Below are positions 12,172 to 23,832 of a stretch of 64,000 bases of DNA, piece by piece. Origin of the DNA: Tragulus kanchil (lineage: Eukaryota > Chordata > Mammalia > Artiodactyla > Tragulidae); NCBI GenBank assembly GCA_022376925.1, contig JAIOJX010000005.1, forward strand, positions 16,086,501-16,150,500, read 5' to 3'. How positions within the stretch are numbered: position 1 is the stretch's first letter; each line of letters starts with the position of its first letter. Below the pieces are notes generated by a model. That model was not told where the DNA came from, made no database searches, and saw only the letters and a program-made list of their open reading frames with translations. The translations under genes were made by a program, and so were the position numbers.

Positions 12172-12330
12172 AGGGCTTCCCTGATGGCTCAGTGGTAGAG
12201 AATCTGCCTGCCAATGCAGAAGATACAGATTCTATCCCTGGGTCAGAAAGATCCCCTGGCGAAGAAAATGGCAGCCCTCTCCCATATTTTTGTCCGGGAA
12301 ATCCCATGGACAGAAGGAACCTGGTCAACC
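12172..12330 (+). mobile_element. Bov-tA SINE, partial
   Basis: Sense Bov-tA: cttccctgatggctcagtgg head (A-box region), a degenerate B box (agattctatccct), then the Bov-A part ending at aatcccatggacagaagga. The 3' quarter of the body is missing. Confidence 0.85.
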
Positions 12331-12445
12331 AAAGGCTAAGTGAAATGAGAAGTGAGACTTTGTTTAGTAAATAATAATAAAAATAACATAGCCTATATGT
12401 CAAGTGCCTATCATGTGCATTGTGTTAAGCACTTTGAATGCATAC

Positions 12446-12617
12446 CTCAGTTGTGTCTGATTCTTTGCGATCCCAGGGACTGTAGCTCCCCAGGCTCTGG
12501 AGTGGGCTGCCATGCCCTTCTCCATGGGAACTTCCTGAACCAGGGATTTAACCCATGTCTCTTAGTCACCTGCATCATCAGGCAGATTCTTTATCACTAG
12601 CACCACCTGGGAAGCCC
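12446..12617 (-). mobile_element. Bov-tA SINE inserted in a MIR
   Basis: Antisense Bov-tA (cagttgtgtctgattctttg ... ccacctgggaagccc). It separates MIR sequence at 12385-12440 from MIR sequence resuming after 13757, and is therefore younger than the MIR. A degenerate flank repeat (agcactttgaat / aagtgttttgaat) is present. Confidence 0.85.
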
Positions 12618-13309
12618 AAGTGTTTTGAATATATCCTCGCGGGGGCATTCACTCATCGAGCCAACGAACCTTTGGGGCCTCTGCTGGGGAGGCTGAATAC
12701 TGGCCCTCAGACCAGAAGGTCCCCAGCTGGAATCTCATCATTTCCACTGTTTCCAGATTAAAAGTTAAATTGTGTGCTGCCATTTGGAGGCCTTCTGGGC
12801 AGGGTCTCACAGAGTCACCAGTTATTAGGAATGCCTCCTATTATCGCAGCCCTAAAAGCTGTTTGAACAGCAGCCTAATGTGACTGTGATTTCCAAGGAC
12901 CATTTGCTGTTACTGCAGCTTTGCTCAGACGTGAGTGTGAGCAGCTAACCAAAGTTGCCTTCTCATAGTACCAGAGAGGAGACACTGAAGCACCAGGGAA
13001 ATATTTTGCTGGCTGTAAGAATAAATTCACCCAGAACAAACAATCTCTTATTTCCCCAGAGCAAGGGCAAGGTCATCTCTAATTCTGACAAACAGCAACA
13101 CTCTTTTCCTACCAGAGTAAAAATTTTAGAAATTCAGACTAATTACAATTTCAACTCTACTAGAAATGCGAAAAACAGTTTTAAAAGGGCATGAAATGCA
13201 AAATGATAGTTGTAGAAAACATTCATACTTAGGGATTGTATAATGCCTATTCAAATGACAGGAATATATGCATGTGTACACATATATGTTTATACCTGTA
13301 TAAATGTAT

Positions 13310-13468
13310 ATGGCTCCCCTGATGGCTCAGTGGTAGAGAATCTGCCTGCCAATGCAGAAGATACAGATTCTATCCCTGGGTCAGAAAGATCCCCTGGCGA
13401 AGAAAATGGCAGCCCTCTCCCATATTTTTGTCCGGGAAATCCCATGGACAGAAGGAACCTGGTCAACC
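13310..13468 (+). mobile_element. Bov-tA SINE, second copy in pair C
   Basis: Copy of the 12172-12330 element, with about three base differences at its 5' end. Product of duplication C. Confidence 0.85.
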
Positions 13469-13583
13469 AAAGGCTAAGTGAAATGAGAAGTGAGACTTTG
13501 TTTAGTAAATAATAATAAAAATAACATAGCCTATATGTCAAGTGCCTATCATGTGCATTGTGTTAAGCACTTTGAATGCATAC

Positions 13584-13755
13584 CTCAGTTGTGTCTGATT
13601 CTTTGCGATCCCAGGGACTGTAGCTCCCCAGGCTCTGGAGTGGGCTGCCATGCCCTTCTCCATGGGAACTTCCTGAACCAGGGATTTAACCCATGTCTCT
13701 TAGTCACCTGCATCATCAGGCAGGTTCTTTATCACTAGCACCACCTGGGAAGCCC
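13584..13755 (-). mobile_element. Bov-tA SINE, second copy in pair C
   Basis: Copy of the 12446-12617 element with one base change. Product of duplication C. Confidence 0.85.
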
Positions 13756-13776
13756 AAGTGTTTTGAATATATCCTC

Positions 13777-13945
13777 TGTTTTAATCCTTACAACAAACGT
13801 ATGTGTGTTGTGGATGCCACCTTTCTCTGGAGGATGGGGACACTAGGATGAGGACTGAGCTGAGAGATTGCATGGACTGACAATGGTCAGATCTAATAAG
13901 TAACTTCATTTGTCTACCAGGCCAGACTTTTAACTACTGCTGGAC
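13777..13945 (-). mobile_element. MIR SINE, antisense, continuation
   Basis: Reads ttttaatccttacaacaaac, gatggggacactaggatgag and a tRNA-derived end around ttttaactactgctgg. It is the 5' part of the MIR interrupted by the Bov-tA just upstream. Confidence 0.6.
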
Positions 13946-14002
13946 ATTTTATTCCAACTATGCAACCTCGATGACATTTTGCTCCATTTATGAGTGAATG
14001 AT

Positions 14003-14203
14003 ACTCACTCAGTCATGTCTTACTCTTTGCGACCCCATAGACTCTAGCCTGCTAGGCTCCTCTGTTCACGGTATTCTCCAGGAAAGAATACTGGAGTGGG
14101 TTGTCATTTCCTTCTCCAGGGAATCCTCCTGACCCAGGGATTGGACATGGGTTTCCTGCATTGGAGGCAGATTCTTTACCATCTGAGCCAGCAGGGCAGA
14201 CTA
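14003..14203 (-). mobile_element. Bov-tA SINE
   Basis: Antisense full-length Bov-tA: ctcagtcatgtcttactctt, atactggagtgggttgtc, gcagattctttaccatctga. Moderately diverged. Confidence 0.9.
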
Positions 14204-15395
14204 CTATTAAGAGACATTTCTAAGTATAAAGACAGGTCAGCTTAAAAAGTATCAGAAGATCCATGTGTGACTTTATAATCTATAGACAATACATTAGAAT
14301 GTATAATGATATACCATCTCCAAAGGAATACCTGAGACAGAAGTAGCAATAGAGTTATAAACGGCAGTCATAAATCTGATGAAATAATTTAGATGAAACT
14401 TATCTCTCTTGAAGAGATGAGGACTAGGCAAGTAGTCAGGAAGGAAATACAATGTGATTTTAACTGTTATGAAGAATAATTTTCAGTTCCATTTATGTGG
14501 ATTCTTTAATATTTGGATTAACCAAATGAAAAATTTAGTCATAAATATGGTGTCTTTGGGCTCAACTGATATTACTTAAGTTTTAGCCTAACATTTTTGA
14601 TTTTTCTCAACTTATTGTGACTTATTGCAAGTAGTTCTGCCAAGATGGTGTTATCTGGCCTGTGAGGAGAAAGCTCGTTAGTGAAATGTGAAGATGGAGC
14701 AGAACCAGGCATTTGTGCAATTGGTACCTGACCCGGGTCAGGCAGGCTGCTCAGTGATTGTCTTAAGTTCTCCTGTGGGGAAGCCTTTTTGCTGGAAGAA
14801 TCAGAGCATTATTGATTCTGTTCCTAGAAATGCAGGGAAAATCTCCCTCCCCCCTGACTTTGCTGTTGTGTCTTTCTGACTGTGTACAATTGCTCTTGTT
14901 TCACTTGGATGCCTGAACAATTTATTTTCTAAGCAAACAACCAGAATAAGGTCTCCTTCTCTGTTTACATATAATACATGCATGTAAAGTATATTTTGCT
15001 TTTCCACAAATATATTTTGTTATATGTGTGTGTGTATTGCTGTCACACACACACCCCAACACACACACCCACACCCACACCTGTTCCATGTTTCTAAGAT
15101 ATTTTCTGGCAAGGGCTTTTGAAAGAATGAAGGGCAGAGCTTTCTCAGCATTAGTATATGTGTGACTACATTCAGATTCTATGAAAGCATCTTCATTTTT
15201 TGTTCTCAATCATGGATTACTGTTTGAAGGGGAGCTGTTTTATGATTTGTAGCACACATCCGATAACCTTCAAGAAATTCTCTTGTGAAAACAGAGCAAG
15301 TCAGATTTTCCTGATCTTATATTTTCCTTTACTGTGTCTAATAACATCCCATCCTTAGCATCAACTCTTGCCCTAATGAGCCGAAACTACATTAG
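14204..15395. other. repeat-poor non-coding DNA
   Basis: Single-copy sequence. From about 14690 to 14940 it is compact and CpG-sparse with ordered motifs that look conserved, but no frame is convincing. A TG/CA-rich low-complexity patch lies at 15016-15080. Confidence 0.45.
15016..15080. repeat. TG/CA low-complexity tract
   Basis: A short (TG)n run is followed by interrupted (CA)n and CCCACA units, so the two halves are partly self-complementary. Confidence 0.8.
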
Positions 15396-17643
15396 CAAAA
15401 TCTTAGGCAGATAAATTGACTCAGACCTTGGTTTGATGATCCTATTTAAGACATTCAATTAATTCTGTTTTGCTACAAGCAAATTTATGACTTTGTATTT
15501 ATTTAAAAAAAGCATTGAAGATACAAAGCTGTGGGAGACAAACTAATGAATTATTCTACCTTCCTTCATGTTCTCCTCATGCACTCACTACAGTAAGGGA
15601 GGAAGGGAAGGAAGAAAGACATGCTTTTGATGTTAGATAAGTGACTATTTTCTTGTCATATCAGACAGCCTTTAACTGATGTAAACACATTTATATCCCT
15701 CTAGGAGATACTAATTAGTGCAGTAAATGTTGGTTTATGAATTATTATTAAAATTTTCTTTATTTACCCAGTAAATAGTTTTTTAGCTCCATTTTTCCCC
15801 CCTTTCTTATATCCCCTCTCTTCCTCCACTTCTTCCTTCCAAGATGATAATAGGTTTAGTGTGGTTGTAAACTTGTTTTCTTTTTTGTGGATAATGACTG
15901 GCAGGTTGATAAAACTGTGATATAGTAACAGATAATATGATCCACTTTCTGTGGCAAAGGTTAATAGTTGGTCTATACCTTTTGGAAGAGAAGAGAAAAG
16001 TCTGAGAGTTTTAAAGTAATTTACAGCCCCATGCCACACTCAGTGTGTTTTTAATGAGCTTCTCTGGATCTACAGGTAGCAAAAGTTTTTTTTTTGCCTG
16101 TTGATGTGTAGGACAACTTGTCAAGACATCTTGCAGAGAAGTGTTCAGAGAAGGTCAGCCAGGGAATGGAATTGCATTAGGTGATGCTGTGGCCCATAAT
16201 TGACTTACTCTGTCTCTGGAAAGTGATAGAAAGTGAGGTTGGGAGGAAGCTGCGCTCTCCCAATTCCCTCTCCTTCCTTTTTACTTTATTAAAGCTGCGT
16301 TTCTTACACCTCCTTCCACTATTTCTTTTTTCCCTATTCTTGCAGCCTAAAATTCCAATTGCCACTGATGTTGTTTCGATGCTGGATTAAACATATGAAC
16401 TATTTCTTACAATAATCAGTTCCAGATTTCCAAGCGACTCTTGCTTCAGAACCCTGCATTTTTTCATGTATTTCTCCAACGGCAGGCAACAATCTTGTTC
16501 ACCTCCCTAGCATGACAGCCAAAATCTTAGCAGATAAATTGATGACCTTTTTATGATCCTATTTAAGACATTCAATTAATTCTGTTTTGCTACAAGCAAA
16601 TTTATGACTTTGTATTTATTTAAAAAAAGCATTGAAGATACAAAGCTGTGGGAGACAAACTAATGAATTATTCTACCTTCCTTCATGTTCTCCTCATGCA
16701 CTCACTACAGTAAGGGAGGAAGGGAAGGAAGAAAGACATGCTTTTGATGTTAGATAAGTGACTATTTTCTTGTCATATCAGACAGCCTTTAACTGATGTA
16801 AACACATTTATATCCCTCTAGGAGATACTAATTAGTGCAGTAAATGTTGGTTTATGAATTATTATTAAAATTTTCTTTATTTACCCAGTAAATAGTTTTT
16901 TAGCTCCATTTTTCCCCCCTTTCTTATATCCCCTCTCTTCCTCCACTTCTTCCTTCCAAGATGATAATAGGTTTAGTGTGGTTGTAAACTTGTTTTCTTT
17001 TTTGTGGATAATGACTGGCAGGTTGATAAAACTGTGATATAGTAACAGATAATATGATCCACTTTCTGTGGCAAAGGTTAATAGTTGGTCTATACCTTTT
17101 GGAAGAGAAGAGAAAAGTCTGAGAGTTTTAAAGTAATTTACAGCCCCATGCCACACTCAGTGTGTTTTTAATGAGCTTCTCTGGATCTACAGGTAGCAAA
17201 AGTTTTTTTTTTTTTTTTCCTGTTGATGTGTAGGACAACTTGTCAAGACATCTTGCAGAGAAGTGTTCAGAGAAGGTCAGCCAGGGAATGGAATTGCATT
17301 AGGTGATGCTGTGGCCCATAATTGACTTACTCTGTCTCTGGAAAGTGATAGAAAGTGAGGTTGGGAGGAAGCTGCGCTCTCCCAATTCCCTCTCCTTCCT
17401 TTTTACTTTATTAAAGCTGCGTTTCTTACACCTCCTTCCACTATTTCTTTTTTCCCTATTCTTGCAGCCTAAAATTCCAATTGCCACTGATGTTGTTTCG
17501 ATGCTGGATTAAACATATGAACTATTTCTTACAATAATCAGTTCCAGATTTCCAAGCGACTCTTGCTTCAGAACCCTGCATTTTTTCATGTATTTCTCCA
17601 ACGGCAGGCAACAATCTTGTTCACCTCCCTAGCATGACAGCCA
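15396..17643. repeat. tandem duplication D (1.12 kb)
   Basis: Copy 1 is 15396-16520 and copy 2 is 16520-17643, offset 1117 to 1122. Copy 2 is damaged in its first 50 bp (16545-16555). A T-run of 9 at 16086 becomes 14 at 17202. The rest is essentially identical. Unique AT-rich DNA with no gene. Confidence 0.97.
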
Positions 17644-18301
17644 GTGAGTGCTATTGTGAGAGACAGGTTAACCTCGCTATGCTGCAGGAGAAAGTCGTGT
17701 TCCTGGGGATTCTTTGCTGTAATTTCCCGCTGCCTCCACTCCTACGCTTTGGAAGACTAAATATATCCACCTGTCTCAACAGACTTGCCCCCTCGCCCTG
17801 GTAATCTGTAACTTGGAACAAAATATGTGTTAGCCAAAGTCATAGATTTTCCAGTATTTCTTCTTATGCCAATTGGGAAAAATGGGTACCAAAAGGGGGC
17901 ACATATCAGTCAATTTGAAATAAACTGTCTTCAAGGTATGAAGGAAAGTCATGGTACACTGTATTTATTTTGCTGCGTTTGAAAAGTGTCGTTCTAGGTA
18001 CCTACTATGTATGTTTCAGTTTCACGAAACACCTGCTTATTCTATCCAGGAAAGTCCAGAAACTGAACTCATATAGAATAAGTTCCAAAATCAGTTCCCA
18101 ATAAGGTGATGTAGCTGCTTTAACAATATTGGTGAAAAGTAGAGGCAAATTAAGATAGTGAATATACCAGATACTCACAGAATTGATTTTTTCCTTTTTT
18201 GCGGTTGAGAAGGCTTGTGAGACTGTTCTGTGGGGCTGTGTGTATAGCTAGGCGGGGCAGTATTCTTGCTGCCCTGAATTTGCCTTGCTTTTTCCCGCTA
18301 G
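17644..18301. other. unique non-coding DNA before candidate exon
   Basis: Single-copy DNA ending in a pyrimidine-rich run and tag at 18299-18301, which would be the acceptor of the interval described next. Confidence 0.5.
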
Positions 18302-18420
18302 AGCTTCTGGAAAAAGAGCTTCCCTCAGTTGTTCAGAGGAGGACGAGACCTGAAAATACCTTCAAAGCTGTCAGTTCAGTCTACTGTCGAAGAAGGACGT
18401 GAAGCACTCGGAGACTCAGG
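18302..18420 (+). other. candidate coding exon (119 bp), unproven
   Basis: The acceptor is tgctttttcccgctag (AG at 18300-18301) and a possible donor, gtacgg, starts at 18421 with G at +5. The 119 bp are open from the first base and give a protein-like, charged translation beginning SFWKKSFPQLFRGG, with a basic then acidic run and ending near ALGDSG. The interval keeps five CpGs, unusual for neutral ruminant DNA. The frame is closed by the acceptor TAG upstream, as expected for an internal exon. I do not recognise the protein. Alternatives are a conserved non-coding element or chance. Confidence 0.33.
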
Positions 18421-18605
18421 GTACGGTGTGACTTTGTCCTGTGGGGCTTGCCACTGGAATGTCTCATACCGTGTCCCAATTTTAGCGTCTGAAGAAACAG
18501 GGAGCAAATAAGAGGTGGTTTACTTGAACTCTTGGAAGTAAGCCATATATTTGAGCTCATGGCTTAGCTACCCTGATCATCTGGATGTTTAAACAGTTTG
18601 ACTTT

Positions 18606-18935
18606 ATTTTTTTAAGATTTAAAAAGTTATTTATTTATTTATGTCTGTGTCGAGCCTTTGCCATTGTGAGGGCTCTTCTCTAGCTGCGGTGAGTGGGCTG
18701 ACTCTAGTTGTGGCGTGTGGACCTTTCATGGCAGTGGTTTCTCTTGCTCTGGAGCACGAGCCCTAGGGCAGGAAGACTTCAAGTTGTGGCTCCCAGGCTC
18801 TAGAGCAGAGGATTAGTCATTGTGGCGCACAGTCTTGGTTGCTTCTTGGCCAGTAGGATCTACCCGGATCAGGGATTAAACCCACGTCTCATGGCAGGTG
18901 GCTTCTTTTAACAGTGAGTCATCGGGGAAGCCCCT
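18606..18935 (-). mobile_element. CHR-type tRNA-Glu SINE
   Basis: Antisense SINE with an ATTT-rich left edge, repeated cgtgagccac-type body units and a head read as gggattaaacccacgtctc. A degenerate target-site duplication is present: aaacagtttgacttt at 18591-18605 and aaatggtttgatttt at 18936-18950. Confidence 0.82.
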
Positions 18936-18950
18936 AAATGGTTTGATTTT

Positions 18951-19685
18951 TGAAAGATTATTTTATGAGGAAAATGGTGACAAGGAAAAAAAAAAAAGGT
19001 ATGGTGTTTTTCCCAGAGTTCTCCTGCTCTTGCCCATTTCTCCAGACTGAATTGCTCTCTGGCTGTAGAGACAGAGGGAGGTAGATTGGCAGACACGGTG
19101 CATCTAGGAGCAATGTGCTCGTGGACTGAGGACATCTGGATCATTTCTCTCTGCCGTGACTCTAGCAAACTTTGCTCTTCTGTAATGATCCTGGATTAGG
19201 TACTGTCATTTAAATGTCTTCCTAGGGCTTGACAAAATTAAAAAATAGATTTGGCAACAAGGAACCAAGACATTAAATAGTTATTAACTAACATGGCAAA
19301 CTTTCATAGACTTCTGTATTGGATAGGTCTTTACATCTCTGACTAGCATTATTTAGCACAGTTATATTTAATGCGGGCCTGACTATACTACCCCATGCTC
19401 CTCTCCCAGGGTTTTAAAACTCCAGGGCAGCTACCTTGGCTCCCTCCTCTCCCACCCTTTACCTTCCAGACAATGCTTTGCTAGTTGAGTTGATGATCAA
19501 GACTGGCTTGACTTTCTAGATTCACCATAGATGACGTTTGATCATCATTATTATGTGAAATATGAAACCATTATTCACGTGCCATTTAAAATGTAAATGA
19601 AATATGTCATATTGAAGAAAGAAATATGTCATATTGAAGTCCCACTGTTGAAAGTTCCCTGTATAGAGGATTGTTTGGCTATGGC
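18951..19685. other. unique non-coding DNA
   Basis: No gene. A small direct repeat of about 21 bp (gaaatatgtcatattgaag units) lies at 19598-19640. Confidence 0.5.
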
Positions 19686-20214
19686 AACTCCAATCTTCAT
19701 GTTTATAGTTTTATGCATAATAAAAGAAAGAGAGAAAAGCTTGAGTTAACAGTTATTCCAGTGATTTCTAGTGAGGAAATACTGCGTATGGTTATCCAAA
19801 TATAGGCTGAATAAAGGTTTATATTAGAATAAAAATTTCTGGTGATTACCAGAGTTCTAAAGTGATAGATTTGAAGACTATGTCTTCAAAATAATCTGTC
19901 TCCAAAGTTAATGATACAGTAAGCTAACTATTCTAAGACATAGTCAGAGAGTGGATATTTGAGTTAAACAAAATTGATCTAGAAAGGACTATATAGGATG
20001 GATAGTATAATTTTGCGTAGAAGGAAATAACATATACTTGACTAAGTTGATATTAAGGAAAATTTCATCTTTTATTTAGAAAGCTTTTTAATTTTGAAAT
20101 GCTTTACAATTATTATTAGATACAATGCTTATATTGACTTCTATGGAAGGTATACTGAGTGTATATGAGTATATAGTTAAAAACTTGGGTATTGTTCCAT
20201 TTAAATAGTTGGAT

Positions 20215-20542
20215 TTTTTTTTAAGATTTATTTATTTATTTATTTATTTTGGAGGGGTGGGGTGGGGAGGGAGGGGAGCAGGCAGGCTACTTCTATTGGT
20301 CCTTCATTTGTCTATTTTCATCCATCGTTTTTCTTTGGCCCATGTGGGCCTCCCATCGCAGTGGCCTCTGTTGTCGCAGAGCACCGGCTCTGGGCACATG
20401 CACTCCAGAGCTCTGGCTTGGTAATTGGACACATTGGTCCAGCCGTTCTGTGGCACATGGGATCTTCCCAGGCCAGGGATCGAACCAGCGCCCCTTGCCG
20501 TGCAAGGCGGTGTCCTTACCCATTGGACCACCAGGGAAGCCC
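20215..20542 (-). mobile_element. CHR-like tRNA-Glu SINE
   Basis: Intact antisense element with the B box seen as gggatcgaacc at 20476-20486 and an (AAAT)n tail at the left. A perfect 13-bp target-site duplication, taaatagttggat, occurs at 20202-20214 and 20543-20555. Same long-bodied subfamily as 4043-4377. Confidence 0.92.
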
Positions 20543-21309
20543 TAAATAGTTGGATATTTGGAAAAGGCGGTCATGTTTTCCTTTGGATGCGGGTATAGTG
20601 AGGGCATTCCCCTCCTCTTGCCCCCTCTCGTCTCCTCTCCCTCCCCGTGTCACCACTTTGTCACAGTATCTATGGAGTATCTTCTCTGAGCCAGGTGTGA
20701 GGCTGTGGAGATACGAGTGAGCAAGACATGAATGTCAGTCACCATCTGCTTAGTCTGTTAAACCTAGAACCCCTTTTATGAACTCCAATCTTCATGTTTA
20801 TAGTTTTATGCATAATAAAGGAAAGAGAGAAAAGCTTGAGTTAACAGTTATTCCAGTGATTTCTAGTGAGGAAATACTGCGTATGGTTATCCAAATATAG
20901 GCTGAATAAAGGTTTATATTAGAATAAAAATTTCTGGTGATTACCAGAGTTCTAAAGTGATAGATTTGAAGACTATGTCTTCAAAATAATCTGTCTCCAA
21001 AGTTAATGATACAGTAAGCTAACTATTCTAAGACATAGTCAGAGAGTGGATATTTGAGTTAAACAAAATTGATCTAGAAAGGACTATATAGGATGGATAG
21101 TATAATTTTGCGTAGAAGGAAATAACATATACTTGACTAAGTTGATATTAAGGAAAATTTCATCTTTTATTTAGAAAGCTTTTTAATTTTGAAATGCTTT
21201 ACAATTATTATTAGATACAATGCTTATATTGACTTCTATGGAAGGTATACTGAGTGTATATGAGTATATAGTTAAAAACTTGGGTATTGTTCCATTTAAA
21301 TAGTTGGAT

Positions 21310-21637
21310 TTTTTTTTAAGATTTATTTATTTATTTATTTATTTTGGAGGGGTGGGGTGGGGAGGGAGGGGAGCAGGCAGGCTACTTCTATTGGTCCTTC
21401 ATTTGTCTATTTTCATCCATCGTTTTTCTTTGGCCCATGTGGGCCTCCCATCGCAGTGGCCTCTGTTGTCGCAGAGCACCGGCTCTGGGCACATGCACTC
21501 CAGAGCTCTGGCTTGGTAATTGGACACATTGGTCCAGCCGTTCTGTGGCACATGGGATCTTCCCAGGCCAGGGATCGAACCAGCGCCCCTTGCCGTGCAA
21601 GGCGGTGTCCTTACCCATTGGACCACCAGGGAAGCCC
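21310..21637 (-). mobile_element. CHR-like SINE, second copy in pair E
   Basis: Exact copy of 20215-20542 with its target-site duplications. Produced by duplication E. Confidence 0.92.
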
Positions 21638-21989
21638 TAAATAGTTGGATATTTGGAAAAGGCGGTCATGTTTTCCTTTGGATGCGGGTATAGTGAGGGC
21701 ATTCCCCTCCTCTTGCCCCCTCTCGTCTCCTCTCCCTCCCCGTGTCACCACTTTGTCACAGTATCTATGGAGTATCTTCTCTGAGCCAGGTGTGAGGCTG
21801 TGGAGATACGAGAGTGAGCAAGACATGAATGTCAGTCACCATCTGCTTAGTCTGTTAAACCTAGAACCAAAAATATCATTCTTAATTCTTTTTTTCTTCA
21901 ATTCATACAACCCTCAGAAAGCTTGTTGACTCTACCCTCAAAATATGTAAACTGGGTCTGTTATAACAATTCAGCTGTCATGCTTACCT

Positions 21990-22650
21990 GCTTTAAGGCG
22001 CTACCACCTGCCGCCTGACCTAGCACAATTTCCACCTCTCTCCTCTTCCAGTATCACTTGTGGCCTTCCTTATCTTTTATCTTCTAGCTAAAGTGATCTT
22101 TAAAAATATAGATGAGAAAATAGAATTTTCCCCATGTTAACCCTCCAGTGGCTTTCATTGCTTTGTGTGGTACTATGAATTCCTAATTCCTTCCATTGTC
22201 TTTCCATAACATACCACCTGGCCACCTTCCTATACACTATTTCCGGGGGGACGGTCATGCTGTTTCTGATCCTTAGATGAACAAGCGTGTGCCTGCTTCA
22301 GAGACTTTGCCCTTGGTTTTTCTTCTGGCCAGAATGATCTTTTCTTGTGTCTCTATGGCAGCTTCATCTCTTTGTCTTTGTGTTAGCTCAGGTCCACCTT
22401 CCTAGAGTGGCCTTCCCTCATCTACCCGGCTTAGTCTCCCTCTCTGTCATACTGCATTATCTGATTTTTCTCATGGCACTACAGTTATTCAAAATTATTT
22501 TGTTCATTTATTTGTTTAACCACTTATTTGTCTCTCCCACTAGAAGTCAATCTCTATAAGAGCAGGTACTTTCTGTCTTCTGTTCATTACTGTATACTTA
22601 ATGCCAAGAATGCTGTTTAACATATTCAAAGCAGTCAATAATTTTTTTTG
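21990..22650 (+). mobile_element. L2 LINE 3' end, sense
   Basis: Classic L2 order over about 650 bp: ccctccagtggctttcattg, gagactttgcccttggtt, tggccagaatgatctttt, ggtccaccttcctagagtgg, a ctcccactagaagtcaatct-type exit and a final gcagtcaataa. Ancient and frame-broken, but unusually long. Confidence 0.78.
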
Positions 22651-23249
22651 GAATAGATAAGATGTGTACCTGTATGGATCTTTCATTTTAGTGACTAGTT
22701 TCCCATTTGCTTTCGTTACCCTGATAAAGGCTGGTGGCTGCTATTTAAGAAACTTGTTTTGATAATTTTACAAAACTAATATAACAGAGATGTATCATTC
22801 TGTTTGGGTTGCTGAAATAAATACCACAGGCTGAGTGGATTAAAACACAAAACTCTTTTCATGGCATGTTTTATTTAGCTTCTCTTGTTGATCTGCACAG
22901 TGAGGCACAAACATGTGAAAAATTGAAAGTGGGATTAGGCATTTTCTTGTAATGCCTAGGCTAGGTAACATGTAATGTCTCTTCTCAGGAGTTTGCTTCG
23001 CAAAATTTCCAGAAGCTTTGTGCTTTCAATGTGCATTGTCCTATGATGTTCAGAATATTTCCACTGACACAAGCTTAGTTTCACATTATCCAAGTAGACG
23101 TCTTCAAAAAAAAAAGAGAGACGAAAAATAAATTACAAAGAAGACTTTTCCCTTTTTCTTCCTTCTCACCGTGTCCTTTTCTCTCATCCCTCTGCTCACC
23201 CTTTCTTCTTTAGGAGAGAATCTAGAGTAAGAGGTGAAAGTGAAAAAAA
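22651..23249. other. old repeat remnant and unique DNA
   Basis: The sequence at 22790-22860 (gggttgctgaaataaatacc) resembles a widespread mammalian repeat that I cannot name with confidence. The remainder is unique with a purine run at 23106-23130. No gene. Confidence 0.4.
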
Positions 23250-23251
23250 AA

Positions 23252-23452
23252 TGCTAGTAACTCAGTCATGTCTGACTCTGTTTGACCCCAGGGAGTGTCA
23301 CCTGCCAGGCTCCTCTGTCCATGGAACTCTCCAAGGAAGAATACTGAAATGGGTAGCCATTCCCTTAGCCAGGGGATTTTTCCATACCCTGGGATCAAAC
23401 CTGGGTCTCCTGCATCACAGGCAGATTCTTTAACGTCTGAGCCACCAGGAAG
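23252..23452 (-). mobile_element. Bov-tA SINE
   Basis: Antisense: aactcagtcatgtctgactc, gaagaatactgaaatgggta, gcagattctttaacgtctga, ccaccaggaagg. Full-length and diverged. Confidence 0.88.
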
Positions 23453-23629
23453 GTGATCCCCTTTAATTCCTATTTAGAAGGTACTTAGAGTGGTTGCTAG
23501 GTACTGACAGAGAAGGAAATTATTTTCTCTAGGATCCCTGCATATATTTTTCTTGATTCATTTGCATACTGTTAAATAAGTGACATATTGGCAGGACTAG
23601 AAGATTTGGAAACTCTCATCACCTACACT

Positions 23630-23832
23630 GGGCTTCCCTGGTGGTTCACTGGTAAAGAGTCTGCCTGCAGTGCAGGAGACATGGGTTCGATCCCTGGGTA
23701 GAGAAGGTCTCCTAGCTCAGGGAATGGCTACCCACTCCAGTATTCTTGCTTAGGAAATCCCATGGACAGGGGAGCTGGGCAGGCTACATTCCAAGGGGTT
23801 ACAAAGAGTAGGAAACAACTTCACAACAATAA
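23630..23832 (+). mobile_element. Bov-tA SINE
   Basis: Sense: gggcttccctggtggttcac head, a perfect B box ggttcgatccc near 23685, and a Bov-A body ending in ggggttacaaagagtagg. Full-length. Confidence 0.92.

Larger units (their letters stand above)
11505..13776. repeat. tandem duplication C (1.14 kb)
   Basis: Copy 1 is 11505-12638 and copy 2 is 12643-13776, offset 1138, with four junction bases (gcgg). Differences are scattered and few: tatagggcttccc at 12170 against tatatggctcccc at 13308, and aggcagattc against aggcaggttc. The unit contains conserved-looking DNA, two Bov-tA SINEs and half of a MIR. Confidence 0.97.
19686..21868. repeat. tandem duplication E (1.10 kb)
   Basis: Copy 1 is 19686-20771 and copy 2 is 20781-21868, offset 1095, with nine junction bases. 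Only about two differences are seen: aaaagaaag against aaaggaaag at the start, and acgagtgag against acgagagtgag near the end. It carries a complete SINE. Confidence 0.97.

Noticed and set aside
19598..19640. Short gaaatatgtcatattgaag tandem as a regulatory array
   Set aside because: Only two units, with no recognised motif. It looks like simple local slippage.
20476..20486. B box GGTTCGATCCC and tRNA-like heads, also at 23685 and 37930
   Set aside because: They belong to tRNA-Glu-derived SINEs with target-site repeats and A-rich tails. None folds into a complete, mature tRNA gene.
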